Assembly (NCBI GenBank): GCA_041391725.1
Contig: JAWKNL010000029.1
Span: 1-64,000, forward strand
Origin: JAGQVA01 sp041391725
GTDB lineage: Bacteria > Bacteroidota > Bacteroidia > J057
Direction of reading: 5' to 3'
Length of the DNA: 64,000 nucleotides
Shown in pieces: positions 9,226 to 18,585 of the stretch. The position numbers and the translations under genes were made by a program. Within the stretch, counting starts at the first letter, position 1, and every line of letters starts with the position of its first letter. The notes beneath the pieces were generated by a model. It ran no database searches. It saw only the letters and a program-made list of their open reading frames with translations, and was not told the DNA's origin.

Positions 9226-10911
9226 ATGCACGAATCTGATCGACCCAAAAATACCTTGCTCGCCACAATGGAAGACCAAAATTCTATTCTGGATTTTGTA
9301 ACAGATGCTGTCATTATTACAGATACCCAGCTCAAAATACTGTCCTGGAATAAAGCCGCAGAAGTGACCTACGGCTGGTGTGAGTCAGAAGTTCTGGGCA
9401 AAATAGTCGGCGATATTATAGCTATCCAAAATTACGATCAACCTCAGCAGGAACTGCTGCAAAAACTTATTATTGAGGGGAAATGGGGAGGAGAACTGAT
9501 ACATACCCACAAAAATGGACAGAATCTGCATGTGATGTCTTCCGTATCATGCGTATATTCTTCCTCCGGAGAAATTAAAGGATTTGTCGCGGTAAACAGA
9601 GATATATCGGATCAAAAAAAAATCCAGCAGGTGCTGGAAGATTCACTCCGGATTCATAATGCGTTGCGCGACCAGATCACGCAGATTTCCACCTACTTTA
9701 TTAATCTTCCTGCAAGAGATATCGACAACGGAATTGAAACTGCCCTGAGAAAAATCTGCAATTTCGCCTATCTCGACCGTGCTTATGTCTTTTTGTTTTC
9801 TGAGGATGGAAGCCTGATGAGCAACACCCACGAATACTGCCAGGAAAACGTGCCGTCCAATAAAACGATATTGCAGAATCTGGATGTAAATGCCTTCCCC
9901 TGGTTTGCCGGCGAACTCAGAGACAAACATATGGTGAGTATTCCCAATATCAGCCGACTTCCGGAGGCGGCTATGGCAGAGAAAACCTATTATACCAGCC
10001 AGGGGGTAAACTCTATGCTGGCCGTACCACTGCTGCTCGAAGGCAAACTGCTGGGTTTTGTGGGGTTTGACGCTATTTCTTCCCGCCGCAACTGGTCTCA
10101 GGATACGATTTCGCTCTTCCAGATTGTCGCAGATATTATCATCAACGCACTCCAGCGCAAAGAGTGGGAAAACAGGCTGAAAAAAGCCCGCAGCCTGCTC
10201 GAACAAATGGTAGAAGAACGTACTGCCGAACTGAATTACTCCAACAAATCGCTCGAAAATTTTGCATACCTCGCCTCCCATGACCTGCAGGAACCCCTGC
10301 GCATGGTGGTCAGTTATCTCCAACTCCTCCAGAAATCCATGGATACACGCGTTACACAGGAGGAAAATGAATATATACACTTTGCCGTGGACGGCGCTCA
10401 CCGTATGCGCAATCTTCTGGATGGAATTCTGGCTTACTCCCGAATCAAAACCCATTCACAGCCCTTCACAGAAGTGGACATGAATGAGGTCATGGAGGAT
10501 GTATGTGCCAACCTTGACCTCGTAATCTCAGATACCCGTGCAGAAGTGAAATGCGGAAATCTTCCCCGCATCAAAGCTGATCCGCAACAAATGCTTCAAC
10601 TTCTCCAGAACCTCGTCAGCAATGCCCTGAAATTTCAGCCCGAAGGACAAGCTCCGGTCGTAGAAGTTGCCGCAGAAGAAAAACCCGGAAGTTTTATTTT
10701 TTCTGTAAAAGATAACGGCATTGGCATGGAATCTCAATACGCGGAAAGGATTTTTCAGATGTTTCAACGGTTGCACGCCAAAGATAAATACCCCGGAAGC
10801 GGAGTAGGCCTTGCCGTATGCAAGGAAATCGTCGTGAGACATTCCGGTAAAATATGGTTTGAATCTCAGGAAAATATGGGCACGACTTTCTTCTTTACTA
10901 TTAAAAAATAG
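9226..10911 (+). CDS. Cytoplasmic PAS-GAF sensor histidine kinase
   Basis: 561 residues with no signal peptide or membrane helix, so a soluble sensor. A PAS domain spans about 15-130 (D-A-V-I-I-T-D; W-N-K-A-A-E). A GAF domain follows at about 165-310. A coiled linker with E-R-T-A-E-L leads to a HisKA dimerisation domain whose phospho-acceptor is His352 (A-S-H-D-L-Q-E-P-L-R). The HATPase domain shows the N box (L-V-S-N-A-L-K-F), D-N-G-I-G-M and G-S-G-V-G-L-A. The A-S-H-D-L-Q-E-P form of the H box is that of phytochrome-like and related kinases. No response regulator is adjacent, so the partner is unknown. The signal, perhaps a small ligand or redox state read by PAS/GAF, cannot be predicted. 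Confidence 0.88.
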   Translation: MHESDRPKNTLLATMEDQNSILDFVTDAVIITDTQLKILSWNKAAEVTYGWCESEVLGKIVGDIIAIQNYDQPQQELLQKLIIEGKWGGELIHTHKNGQNLHVMSSVSCVYSSSGEIKGFVAVNRDISDQKKIQQVLEDSLRIHNALRDQITQISTYFINLPARDIDNGIETALRKICNFAYLDRAYVFLFSEDGSLMSNTHEYCQENVPSNKTILQNLDVNAFPWFAGELRDKHMVSIPNISRLPEAAMAEKTYYTSQGVNSMLAVPLLLEGKLLGFVGFDAISSRRNWSQDTISLFQIVADIIINALQRKEWENRLKKARSLLEQMVEERTAELNYSNKSLENFAYLASHDLQEPLRMVVSYLQLLQKSMDTRVTQEENEYIHFAVDGAHRMRNLLDGILAYSRIKTHSQPFTEVDMNEVMEDVCANLDLVISDTRAEVKCGNLPRIKADPQQMLQLLQNLVSNALKFQPEGQAPVVEVAAEEKPGSFIFSVKDNGIGMESQYAERIFQMFQRLHAKDKYPGSGVGLAVCKEIVVRHSGKIWFESQENMGTTFFFTIKK

Positions 10912-10943
10912 CCCAAAAACTTAGCAACAGATTGGAATTACCA

Positions 10944-10974
10944 TTGTTTTTAACAAATGCCGACCGTAAATTAG
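10944..10974 (+). promoter_or_regulatory. Candidate promoter of ruvB
   Basis: TTG at 10944-10946, a 20-base spacer and TAAATTAG at 10967-10974, one mismatch from TAnnTTTG. It ends 30 bases before the chosen ruvB ATG. Confidence 0.45.
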
Positions 10975-11004
10975 CGGGGAATTCCAACCTTTTTGTCTTT
11001 CATT

Positions 11005-12024
11005 ATGAGAAACGAATTACTCAATCCACTCTCTACACCCAATGAGGATGAAAGACAACTGCGCCCGAAAGTTCTGGAAGATTTTACCGGGCAGAAAAAA
11101 CTTACCGACAACCTGAAAGTTTTTATTGAAGCTGCCAAAATGCGGGGCGAACCGCTCGACCATGTGCTGCTTCACGGGCCTCCCGGGCTAGGTAAAACTA
11201 CACTCTCCTTTATCGTAGCCAATGAACTGGGAGCCAATATTACCACTACCTCCGGGCCTGTACTGGAAAAACCCGGCGACCTTGCCGGCCTGCTCACCAA
11301 TCTCGAAAAAGGTGATGTCCTGTTTATTGATGAAATCCACCGGCTGTCTCCCGTCATTGAAGAATATCTCTACTCGGCCATGGAAGATTTTAAAATCGAT
11401 ATCATGGTGGAAACCGGGCCCAATGCGCGCAGTATAGAAATCGGACTCAATGCCTTTACGCTTATCGGTGCAACTACCCGTGCAGGTCTGCTGACCTCGC
11501 CCATGCTTGCCCGCTTTGGCATCAATGCCCGGCTTGAATATTATGATGCAGAAACCCTCGCCACCATCGTGCAGCGATCTGCCGGCGTACTGAATGTGCC
11601 TATCGATGCAGAAGCAGCCTTCGAAATCTCCCGGCGAAGCAGAGGTACGCCCCGTATCGCCAACCGCCTCCTGCGACGCACCCGCGATTTTGCTCAGGTA
11701 AAAGGTTCCGGAAAAATCGACATTAAAATTGCCCGCATGACACTCCAGGCACTGGAAGTGGATGAGGCAGGCCTCGACGATATGGATAACAAAATCCTCC
11801 TGACGATTATCGACAAGTTTAAAGGAGGCCCCGTCGGCCTCAACTCCATCGCGGCCTCCGCCGGTGAAGAAGCCGAAACGATCGAAGAAGTATATGAACC
11901 CTATCTCGTCATGGAAGGTTTTATCAAACGCACTGCCAGAGGCCGCGTAGCCACTGAAAGAGCTTTTAAACACTTTGGCCGTGTCCCCGGCAATAACGAC
12001 CCTTCCCAAACCAGCCTTTTCTAA
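11005..12024 (+). CDS. ruvB: Holliday junction branch migration helicase RuvB
   Basis: Hexameric AAA+ motor that, with RuvA, drives branch migration of Holliday junctions in recombination and repair. The sequence shows Walker A in H-G-P-P-G-L-G-K-T-T, Walker B in L-F-I-D-E-I-H-R-L, sensor I in G-A-T-T-R-A-G-L-L, and the arginine-finger region L-A-R-F-G-I. The C-terminal winged-helix domain contains R-T-A-R-G-R-V. I chose the ATG at 11005 (M-R-N-E-L-L), giving 339 residues, the usual size; a TTG at 10993 in the same frame is less likely. The gene stands alone between a kinase gene and the convergent DUF5723 gene. The 66-base gap downstream holds no convincing terminator. Confidence 0.96.
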   Translation: MRNELLNPLSTPNEDERQLRPKVLEDFTGQKKLTDNLKVFIEAAKMRGEPLDHVLLHGPPGLGKTTLSFIVANELGANITTTSGPVLEKPGDLAGLLTNLEKGDVLFIDEIHRLSPVIEEYLYSAMEDFKIDIMVETGPNARSIEIGLNAFTLIGATTRAGLLTSPMLARFGINARLEYYDAETLATIVQRSAGVLNVPIDAEAAFEISRRSRGTPRIANRLLRRTRDFAQVKGSGKIDIKIARMTLQALEVDEAGLDDMDNKILLTIIDKFKGGPVGLNSIAASAGEEAETIEEVYEPYLVMEGFIKRTARGRVATERAFKHFGRVPGNNDPSQTSLF

Positions 12025-12090
12025 AAAAAGATGTCCACCCGTCAAGCAGGCAGACACCAGGTATAGGTACAACGTAAAAAATCTTTACCC

Positions 12091-13401
12091 TCAGAACACT
12101 ACATTCATCCCGATCCGGGCATTCACCTCCCGGCTGTACCCCGGCCGGAGGAAAGAACTGAGGTGGTCCGTCGATGAATACAATAGCACCGGACCCAGTT
12201 TTAGCAACAGGTTGACACCGAGATTATCAAATCTTCTGTCTTGTATGGAATAGGTGATCCCCGCAGTAAGAATTTTTCCCAAATCCTTACTGGCACTTAC
12301 TGCCAGCCCATTAAATATCCTTCCCCGGTAAAACTCACTGTAATATACCCCGCCCAACCTGAGACTTTTGATGGGAGAAAAAGTACCGCCAATATATATT
12401 CTCGTCGGAAGGTCTGTCTGATAGGTGCCGTCAGTAGAACGCATCTTGATTTCGGCCAGCAGTGAATCCGCCAGCAGACTGATATCAAACGAATCCTGCG
12501 CCAGCATTTCTGCCACATCCAGGCCTTCAAATGATACCGTACCTGTAGCTTCATGAATCGCTGCCTGATCTTTCCATTTGATAAAACCCAGGTCGATTAC
12601 ACTGGCCGAGAAACTGAGTTTATCATTCATTTTATATTGAAGCCCGAAGTCGCCGGCAATGCCGTTATTTCCCGTAAATGGCCTGAATTCATACTGCGGG
12701 TCAGGATTGTCCAGGCTCCCCGGATCAAATACTGAAGACTGGAGCTGGTAGTTGATCTGCATTTGCAACTGATAGATTTCATCGCTGGTCGTGAGTGAGG
12801 CTTCGGCTCTGCTTACCGAAAAATCTGCCAGCCCCACCAGATATTTCCCCCTGATACCTGCCTGAAATTTTCCCCGCCGGAAAGTCATTCCCAGCCCGAT
12901 CTCGTGCCAGGCCGAAAAAGCAAACTCTGGCGCAACTGAAACCTCCTGGTCGATAAATCCGGCATTCCCTTCCCAGGCAAGTTGGGCAAGCGAACGTGGA
13001 TAAGCCACAAATCCGGTGATTCTCGTACCGGCAGAGGCACTCACCTGCATTGGTCCTACCTTTACCGTAACGCCCAGCAGGTCTGCTCTCACATTCGTTC
13101 GAACCACATTATCCTCCCGCATAGACGCGATCGCCCCTGCCACATCTACCTCCAGCGAATCTGTGCCCGGTACTTCTCTGAGCAAATCCCGGTACGAAAA
13201 CCCACTGTGGAGTGCATGAAAATATATGGAAGGAAGCCCGATACTCACCGTTTTTTCCTGCATAAAGGCGGGATTTACCTGAATATTCTGCATGGCCCTG
13301 GGCATAAAATAAAGGCCCGTTTCCTGCTGTGCTTTTCCAGCCAACGGAAGCAGATTCAGCAGTCCGCAAATAATTATGTATATCCGCTTGTCCATGGTCA
13401 T
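12091..13401 (-). CDS. DUF5723 family outer-membrane beta-barrel-like protein
   Basis: 436 residues starting with a signal peptide (hydrophobic stretch ending A-G-K-A-Q). The N-terminus of the mature protein carries the pattern N-I-Q-V-N-P-A-F-M, which Bacteroidota-specific outer-membrane proteins of the PorV/PorP type share. The body alternates short polar turns with amphipathic strands, and the last residues end on Phe, as expected for an outer-membrane barrel. DUF5723 has no known function. The start codon overlaps the stop of the upstream lipoprotein gene (ATGA, 13398-13401), so the two should be made in fixed proportion and may form a surface complex. The gene converges on ruvB. Confidence 0.7.
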   Translation of the reverse strand: MTMDKRIYIIICGLLNLLPLAGKAQQETGLYFMPRAMQNIQVNPAFMQEKTVSIGLPSIYFHALHSGFSYRDLLREVPGTDSLEVDVAGAIASMREDNVVRTNVRADLLGVTVKVGPMQVSASAGTRITGFVAYPRSLAQLAWEGNAGFIDQEVSVAPEFAFSAWHEIGLGMTFRRGKFQAGIRGKYLVGLADFSVSRAEASLTTSDEIYQLQMQINYQLQSSVFDPGSLDNPDPQYEFRPFTGNNGIAGDFGLQYKMNDKLSFSASVIDLGFIKWKDQAAIHEATGTVSFEGLDVAEMLAQDSFDISLLADSLLAEIKMRSTDGTYQTDLPTRIYIGGTFSPIKSLRLGGVYYSEFYRGRIFNGLAVSASKDLGKILTAGITYSIQDRRFDNLGVNLLLKLGPVLLYSSTDHLSSFLRPGYSREVNARIGMNVVF

Positions 13402-14906
13402 TGCGGTTTAATTTGTGTTATTACCCCCAGCTTAATACCAATTGCATCACTCAGGCGAAACTTGACGGGAGCCTGCCCGCCTCCGGCTGTGGAAATGGTC
13501 GCACTGATTCTGATTTTTTGGGTGGAAGACAGCCCGGCCAGGCGTTGTTCATCAAAACTCAGTAAAAAGGTCTGTGTGCCTGCGTTGGTTACACTCCCGT
13601 TGACATCCGTTGAAGGTGAAGGAAGTATTTCCGCATAAGCCTCAAACAATGAGTCAAGGACCTGGTCGTACTCGTTGAGAAAATAAATCTGTGCTGCCGC
13701 CTCCAATGGGAGGGCATTTTCAACGATGAGCTTAAACCCGGCAGCACCGATCTTGTCCATATCCGGAAGCTCTGCCTCTACGGTTTCTTCAAGTACAAGC
13801 CCTTCCAGTTCGCCTTCCAGTGGTACTTCGGCAGAAATACTCACTGAAAGTGCGCTGGAATCTGTAATAAATCCGGAAGTGGCGTTTCCATTCGGGTTTG
13901 AGACAATACCTAGCTGATAGGCAAAATATTCCGGTAATACAGATACAATATCGGCGAGGTTGGAATTGGACTGGTTGAGGGTAATCTCCGTTCGCTGAAA
14001 GGCGCCCACTTCGTGAAGCGCCGGATAAGCAAGGTTTACTCCACCGGCCAGGCCATCATGGCCCAAAGGCAAAACCGTATGTCCGTCATTACCTCTAAAA
14101 CTGGCAAGCGCTGTGATTTCAATGGGAATGCCAAAAGAATTATCAAAAATAAACTTCGCAGAAGGGTTGGTAAGGCGCAGGCCTTTGAGCGTCATTCCTT
14201 TGAGAAGGTTGCTGTGTATGCTGTCTTTTTCGGAGGAATAAGCGTAAGTTGGAATCTGCCCCTCAACATAAGCATAGTCGAGATTTTTGAAAAGGAACTG
14301 CGCATCATCCAGGGCAGATCGGATGCCGGTTGACAAATCCTCTATCGTAGCGGAAAATGTCAGTTCACCTGCCGCAGGCGCAAGGCTGTAACCCTTCAGG
14401 TCATAAGAGACGGAACCTTTCCCTGTCACATCCACTGGGAAGGTAGCCGAAAATGGCACTCCGCCGTTTAATGCCTGGGGGAGGGCGAGGTGAATCGCGT
14501 AAGAACCGGTCTGGGCAGTTTGATAGTCAAACCGCAACACACCCGATTTAAGGTGAATCATATTGAGTTGAGCAACGGGAAAGGGAATCACTACCTGCGA
14601 ATCAGGCATCATTACAGGTATATTCGGAATGGAAATCAATGCCAGATCGCTGGCCGTTATCCGCGTCAGACCATTTTCATATATAAGGGAAAGGTCTCCC
14701 TCCGGGCTTATCAAAAGATAATCTTCTGTATCAACCAGCCCGAGTGCATCTTCAATGGAAATATGCGTATTTACAAGAGGTAAAGCCACTTCGGGGGACC
14801 ATTCGGGAGCAATAATCTTATCAGTTCCTTCAATTAGACTACAGGACGCCAGCCAGATCCACAAAGAAAAAACTACCGCTGATAATCGTAAATCTGATAG
14901 GTTCAT
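13398..14906 (-). CDS. Predicted surface or periplasmic lipoprotein of unknown function
   Basis: 502 residues. A hydrophobic N-terminus with lipobox W-L-A-S-C places the lipidated Cys at about residue 22. The rest is rich in short beta strands, Ser/Thr/Gly and acidic residues and has no catalytic motif I recognise. Repeated strand patterns suggest several beta-sandwich modules. The stop overlaps the start of the DUF5723 gene by four bases, so they are translationally coupled, and the lipoprotein is the promoter-proximal gene. It diverges from the fructosamine-kinase-like gene across a 103-base, very AT-rich intergenic region. No function is assigned. Confidence 0.65.
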   Translation of the reverse strand: MNLSDLRLSAVVFSLWIWLASCSLIEGTDKIIAPEWSPEVALPLVNTHISIEDALGLVDTEDYLLISPEGDLSLIYENGLTRITASDLALISIPNIPVMMPDSQVVIPFPVAQLNMIHLKSGVLRFDYQTAQTGSYAIHLALPQALNGGVPFSATFPVDVTGKGSVSYDLKGYSLAPAAGELTFSATIEDLSTGIRSALDDAQFLFKNLDYAYVEGQIPTYAYSSEKDSIHSNLLKGMTLKGLRLTNPSAKFIFDNSFGIPIEITALASFRGNDGHTVLPLGHDGLAGGVNLAYPALHEVGAFQRTEITLNQSNSNLADIVSVLPEYFAYQLGIVSNPNGNATSGFITDSSALSVSISAEVPLEGELEGLVLEETVEAELPDMDKIGAAGFKLIVENALPLEAAAQIYFLNEYDQVLDSLFEAYAEILPSPSTDVNGSVTNAGTQTFLLSFDEQRLAGLSSTQKIRISATISTAGGGQAPVKFRLSDAIGIKLGVITQIKPQ

Positions 14907-15009
14907 GAATTTATTTACTAAATTAACAGGAGCAATTACACGATTCTATGCATTATTTAAAAATGATAAATTACACATATATAACATTTCATTTATTTAA
15001 AATAAATCC

Positions 15010-15873
15010 ATGAATATCCCTGCATCTGTTCGGGAAGCCATCGCAACCCAACTGGGTATATCCATTGTATCAGCACAGGCTGTCAGTGGTGGTTGTATTC
15101 ACAATGCCCGGGAAATAAAAACCCGGGACAGGAGCTATTTTTTGAAATTCAACCATATAGGGCAGTTATCCAACTTTCAGGCAGAAGTAAGCGGATTAAC
15201 GCGGCTGAAAAACACGGAGGAAGTAGTGGTTCCGGAAGTAATAGGCACAGGCGAGGCAGAAAGTTATGCCTGGCTGGTGCTTGGTTTTGTCAGGCAGGAA
15301 AGCCGCGCGCCGCGGTACTGGGAAAAGCTGGGCTGGCAGTTGGCAGCGCTTCACAGACACACCGATGCTGAATTTGGGTTAGACGAAAACAATTTCATCG
15401 GCGCACTGCCGCAGCAAAATGGGCGACACAGCCAGTGGCTGGATTTTTTCAGGGAAGAGCGAATTCGCCCCATGCTGAAAATGGCGGTGGACCGGCGGGA
15501 ACTCGGGAGAAGTACCGCCGGGTATTTTGAGTTATTGTTTACACGGATTGAAAATTTTTTCCCGGCAGAACCACCTGCACTTCTTCACGGCGACCTGTGG
15601 GGAGGAAATATTCTCACGGGCGAAAACGGATTGCCTGTACTCATTGATCCGGCGGTTTACTACGGGCACAGGGAAGCCGAACTTGCATTTATGACCCTTT
15701 TTGATTCGATTCCACAGCAATTTTATGAGGCCTATGACGAAGTATATCCGCTTACTCCCGGCTTCAGGGATCGGTTTGATATATTGAATCTGTACCCGCT
15801 CCTTGTCCATGTCAATCTCTTTGGCGGTGGATACACTTCCGCTGTGGAGCGCATTCTGAGAAGATATATTTAG
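15010..15873 (+). CDS. Fructosamine kinase family protein (FN3K-like)
   Basis: 287 residues with the aminoglycoside-phosphotransferase-like kinase fold. Key features are S-G-G-C-I-H-N near the nucleotide loop, F-L-K-F with the ATP-binding Lys, the catalytic loop H-G-D-L-W-G-G-N and the metal-binding I-D-P-A-V-Y-Y-G-H. The H-G-D-L-W-G-G-N form and the R-E-A-E-L-A-F segment after it are hallmarks of the FN3K family, which phosphorylates sugar adducts on protein lysines so that they fall off (deglycation). Bacterial members act on ribulosamine- or erythrulosamine-type adducts, but the exact substrate here is inferred only from the family. The gene is followed within 41 bases by a lipoprotein gene on the same strand. 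Confidence 0.85.
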   Translation: MNIPASVREAIATQLGISIVSAQAVSGGCIHNAREIKTRDRSYFLKFNHIGQLSNFQAEVSGLTRLKNTEEVVVPEVIGTGEAESYAWLVLGFVRQESRAPRYWEKLGWQLAALHRHTDAEFGLDENNFIGALPQQNGRHSQWLDFFREERIRPMLKMAVDRRELGRSTAGYFELLFTRIENFFPAEPPALLHGDLWGGNILTGENGLPVLIDPAVYYGHREAELAFMTLFDSIPQQFYEAYDEVYPLTPGFRDRFDILNLYPLLVHVNLFGGGYTSAVERILRRYI

Positions 15874-15914
15874 GTAACTTGCAAATTGGAGAACGGAATT
15901 TGTAAATTGGGCAA

Positions 15915-16633
15915 ATGAAACAATACCTTTCTCTGATTCCCGCACTGCTCATTCTTATCGCAGCAGGATGTAAAACACCGGTTTCCGACCAGGCAGCAAC
16001 ACAGTCTGTACAGCCCCACGAAAACCCCGCCATTCCGGCACCTGATCTCCAGCAAATCCAGGAGAACCTCAGCAAAGGTATGCTGGGTGATTCGAGCATG
16101 TTTCCCTATGTATATCAGGGCGAGGGTAGAACCAATATTTTCGAGGCATATACCATGCGGTTTCAGTTGAGCTATGAAGTGCCGCTTTTGCCCATGATCA
16201 ACTCTATGGTTCCGTGGGTAAATCCGAGTTATTTAATGAAGACAACGGACTTTTTATCACCTATATCAGAAACGGAAGGGAAATCAGCCTTTCCAACCCC
16301 TATATTCAGGTACAGTATATCAACAAACGCCTCCCCAACTGCAGCAGCGTGGACTCGGTGTATATATGGCTGACCGACCTATTTGTCAGCAACTATAAAG
16401 GCGATGTGATCCGGAAAAAACACACAGTTGAAACCCTTTCCCGCCTTCCGGCGACCTGTGCCGAATTTCGCACACCTGATACCGACCGCGTCAAAGGCAA
16501 GTATATGGCTTATGCTTATGTGGATTACGACAAGGATTATATCATCGGGATGGCACTGACCACCACCGAAAAAAGCGATTTTGATATTAATCTCCCGCTG
16601 TTTTACAATATTGTAGAGAGTTTTTCCTACTGA
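15915..16633 (+). pseudogene. Lipoprotein gene interrupted by a frameshift (or sequencing error)
   Basis: One gene appears to be split over two frames. The first frame starts at the ATG at 15915 with a lipoprotein signal (L-I-A-A-G-C-K) and reads well to Trp101 at 16215-16217. It then goes out of frame and stops at 16373. The second frame takes over at the GGG run 16216-16218 and runs (G-K-S-E-L-F-N-E-D-N) to the stop at 16633. Adding one G to that run would join them into about 239 residues. I do not recognise the family. The C-terminal part contains an I-I-G-M-A-L-T-T-T-E segment and ends in a short hydrophobic helix. The end overlaps the convergent acyltransferase gene by seven bases. Whether the lesion is real cannot be judged here. 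Confidence 0.7.
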
Positions 16634-17274
16634 CCTGCAGATTTGGCAGGATTGCCAAATACCGTATCTCCGGCTTCTACGTCGGAGAGCACCACCGCAC
16701 CCGGCCCGATCATGGCTCCTTCGCCTATATTTAGGCCCGGATGAATCATAGCTCCCATTCCTACCAGGACTTCTTTCCCGATCATTACCTCACGTCCGAT
16801 TCTGGCACCGGTCTGTAACGTACAGTAATCACCGATCTGCACATCCATATCCACGCTGACTCCGGTTTCGATCAGGTTGTAGCTACCGATCATCGCGTTG
16901 GCATGGACGATGGCTCCGGGGTAAATAAGATTTCCCTTCCCGATTTTAGCGTAGGAGGAAATACTGTTGAATGGGTGAATAAGGTTAATGATTTCAGGTT
17001 TTTTCAGATTCAGATATTTCACCAGATTCTGCCGCTGTTCAATATCGCGGGATGCCACCACAAGTTTGATATTTTCGTCCTCCAGGAGGGTATCGCTGTC
17101 CTTATTTCCCAGTTTGGCTATAACCAGAATATCGTTGATTTCGCGGCTGACGGCTTCATCATCATCAGTAAGGAAACCATATACTACGACATCCAGTGCA
17201 TTGGCTATATCCAACGCTGCTTTTGCCTCAGGTCCTGTTCCAATAATAATGACAGGTGTTTTTGATTCTTCCAT
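16627..17274 (-). CDS. Hexapeptide-repeat sugar acyltransferase (NeuD-like)
   Basis: 215 residues. The N-terminal third (V-I-I-I-G-T-G-P-E-A-K) is the small Rossmann-like domain of the NeuD/PglD group, which binds the sugar nucleotide or sugar acid. The rest is a left-handed beta helix of repeated hexapeptides (I-G-K-G-N-L, I-G-D-Y-C-T, I-G-R-E-V-M, I-G-E-G-A-M), ending with G-N-P-A-K-S, where the acetyl-CoA site is formed in homologues. Such enzymes O- or N-acetylate nucleotide sugars or sialic-acid-like sugars for surface glycans. The acceptor is unknown. No glycan cluster surrounds it, so context does not narrow the function. Confidence 0.78.
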   Translation of the reverse strand: MEESKTPVIIIGTGPEAKAALDIANALDVVVYGFLTDDDEAVSREINDILVIAKLGNKDSDTLLEDENIKLVVASRDIEQRQNLVKYLNLKKPEIINLIHPFNSISSYAKIGKGNLIYPGAIVHANAMIGSYNLIETGVSVDMDVQIGDYCTLQTGARIGREVMIGKEVLVGMGAMIHPGLNIGEGAMIGPGAVVLSDVEAGDTVFGNPAKSAGQ

Positions 17275-17309
17275 GAATAGTCGGATTTTTAAGAAACAAA
17301 ATTAAGAAA

Positions 17310-18494
17310 ATGAGCAGGTTCTTTGTGCTAATCTTTTGCGGTTTTTTTCTGTTACTGGTCTCTGAGAGCCAATTTATTTATGCGCAGGATTCGGATAGCC
17401 TGTACTGGCAGTCCAATATTTACCCGCTGGAAATCAGTGGAGACAGTTCTTTTGGTTCTTTTTCTGCCCTGGATTCCATTGTGGGCCAATACCGGTTTTT
17501 TTTTACTGCCGAGCAACACTGGCGCACCATTAATACGCAGATTCAGTTTGCGTTTCTCACTTATCTTCACCGGAAGGCGGGGGTGCGGAATCTCATTCTT
17601 GAAGGAGGATTTACTTATGGTTATCTGATCAACCGTTATCTGGAAACCGGAGATGACCGGCTGCTGAAAAAAGTGCTCAACGACATTCCCGTCTGCCCTG
17701 AGGATCAGTTGAATATGTTTGAAAAACTGAGAAACTACAATCTTCAGTTTCCGCCCGAAGACAGAATCATGGTTACAGGTATTGACCTTGAGCATTCGGA
17801 AGAGCTTGCCCTTCAGGGCCTGCATACCTTGCTCAGTGAAGAGCGTGAACCATCGGCTGCTATCGCGCCGATGATCCGCCAAATCGCCGAACTGCATCAG
17901 TCCAAAGTGCTGGAAGTGAAAAAAATCAGGCATTTGTTCAGAATCTTACAGGCCGATTTTAAGCGCCATGATTCCGAACATGCAGCTTATTGGGGAGACA
18001 ACTATCCATTGGTACGGCTGATTAATGAAAATGCCATTGCCGGAAAGTCTTTTTCACTTATCAGGGCTATTTTATTTAAGAAGACCTGGGAAACGCGGGA
18101 AAAACAGATGTTTGCCAATTTTATCGCGCTTCAGCCGAGGATGAATCCGGGCAATTATTACGCGCAGTTTGGCGCCCTGCATACCGACATCAAAACCTCT
18201 ATCAACTGGAAGTTTCCCAGTCTGGCCCACAGGCTGAATTTTTTCGATGAATCTCCTGTGTCAGGCGAAGTGATGACCGTGAGTCGTTATTTCCGGCGAA
18301 TGGCAGCAGACTACAACCGGATAGGCGAAGAAGATAAACTTACCCGTATGGTGAATTTTGCAGAAGCAAATTACTCCAACCCCATTATCTTGTGCAGCAT
18401 GATCGGCCCCAACAGCCCTTTTGCGGAGATGAGCAAAACTTTCCAGTACATCATGTTGCTTGATCCCGGCGCAGAAGCACCTCCCTGTGAATAA
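17310..18494 (+). CDS. Exported protein of unknown function, first of two tandem paralogues
   Basis: 394 residues with a clear signal peptide (ending I-Y-A-Q-D). It is homologous over its whole length to the next gene. Shared landmarks are F-F-F-T-A-E-x-H-W, R-N-L-x-x-E-G-G, N-D/Y-D-I-P-V-C-P, V-x-G-I-D-L-E and Q-F-G-x-x-H-T. Paired Glu and His residues in a T-A-E-x-H motif, a G-I-D-L-E strand and a late His recall the erythromycin esterase/ChaN-type hydrolase fold, but the match is faint and I do not claim it. The protein would act in the periplasm or outside the cell. It ends 91 bases before its paralogue, which has its own likely promoter. Confidence 0.7.
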   Translation: MSRFFVLIFCGFFLLLVSESQFIYAQDSDSLYWQSNIYPLEISGDSSFGSFSALDSIVGQYRFFFTAEQHWRTINTQIQFAFLTYLHRKAGVRNLILEGGFTYGYLINRYLETGDDRLLKKVLNDIPVCPEDQLNMFEKLRNYNLQFPPEDRIMVTGIDLEHSEELALQGLHTLLSEEREPSAAIAPMIRQIAELHQSKVLEVKKIRHLFRILQADFKRHDSEHAAYWGDNYPLVRLINENAIAGKSFSLIRAILFKKTWETREKQMFANFIALQPRMNPGNYYAQFGALHTDIKTSINWKFPSLAHRLNFFDESPVSGEVMTVSRYFRRMAADYNRIGEEDKLTRMVNFAEANYSNPIILCSMIGPNSPFAEMSKTFQYIMLLDPGAEAPPCE

Positions 18495-18544
18495 AAGGAA
18501 AACATGGATTCAACCGGCAGGCTGTTAATTCCGTGTGTGCTGTG

Positions 18545-18552
18545 TATATTTG
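18545..18552 (+). promoter_or_regulatory. Predicted -7 promoter element of the second tandem paralogue
   Basis: TATATTTG, an exact TAnnTTTG match, lies 33 bases before the TTG start at 18586. A purine-rich stretch (ACGGAGG) lies between them. Confidence 0.45.
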
Positions 18553-18585
18553 TAAAGGTTAAAATACGGAGGCATACAAAAGCTT

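Noticed and set aside
15879..15910. Promoter from TTGCAAATTGG and TGTAAATTGG repeats before the split lipoprotein gene
   Set aside because: The -7 candidate TAAATTGG has a mismatch at a key position and the spacing is 21; the similarity of the two stretches looks fortuitous.
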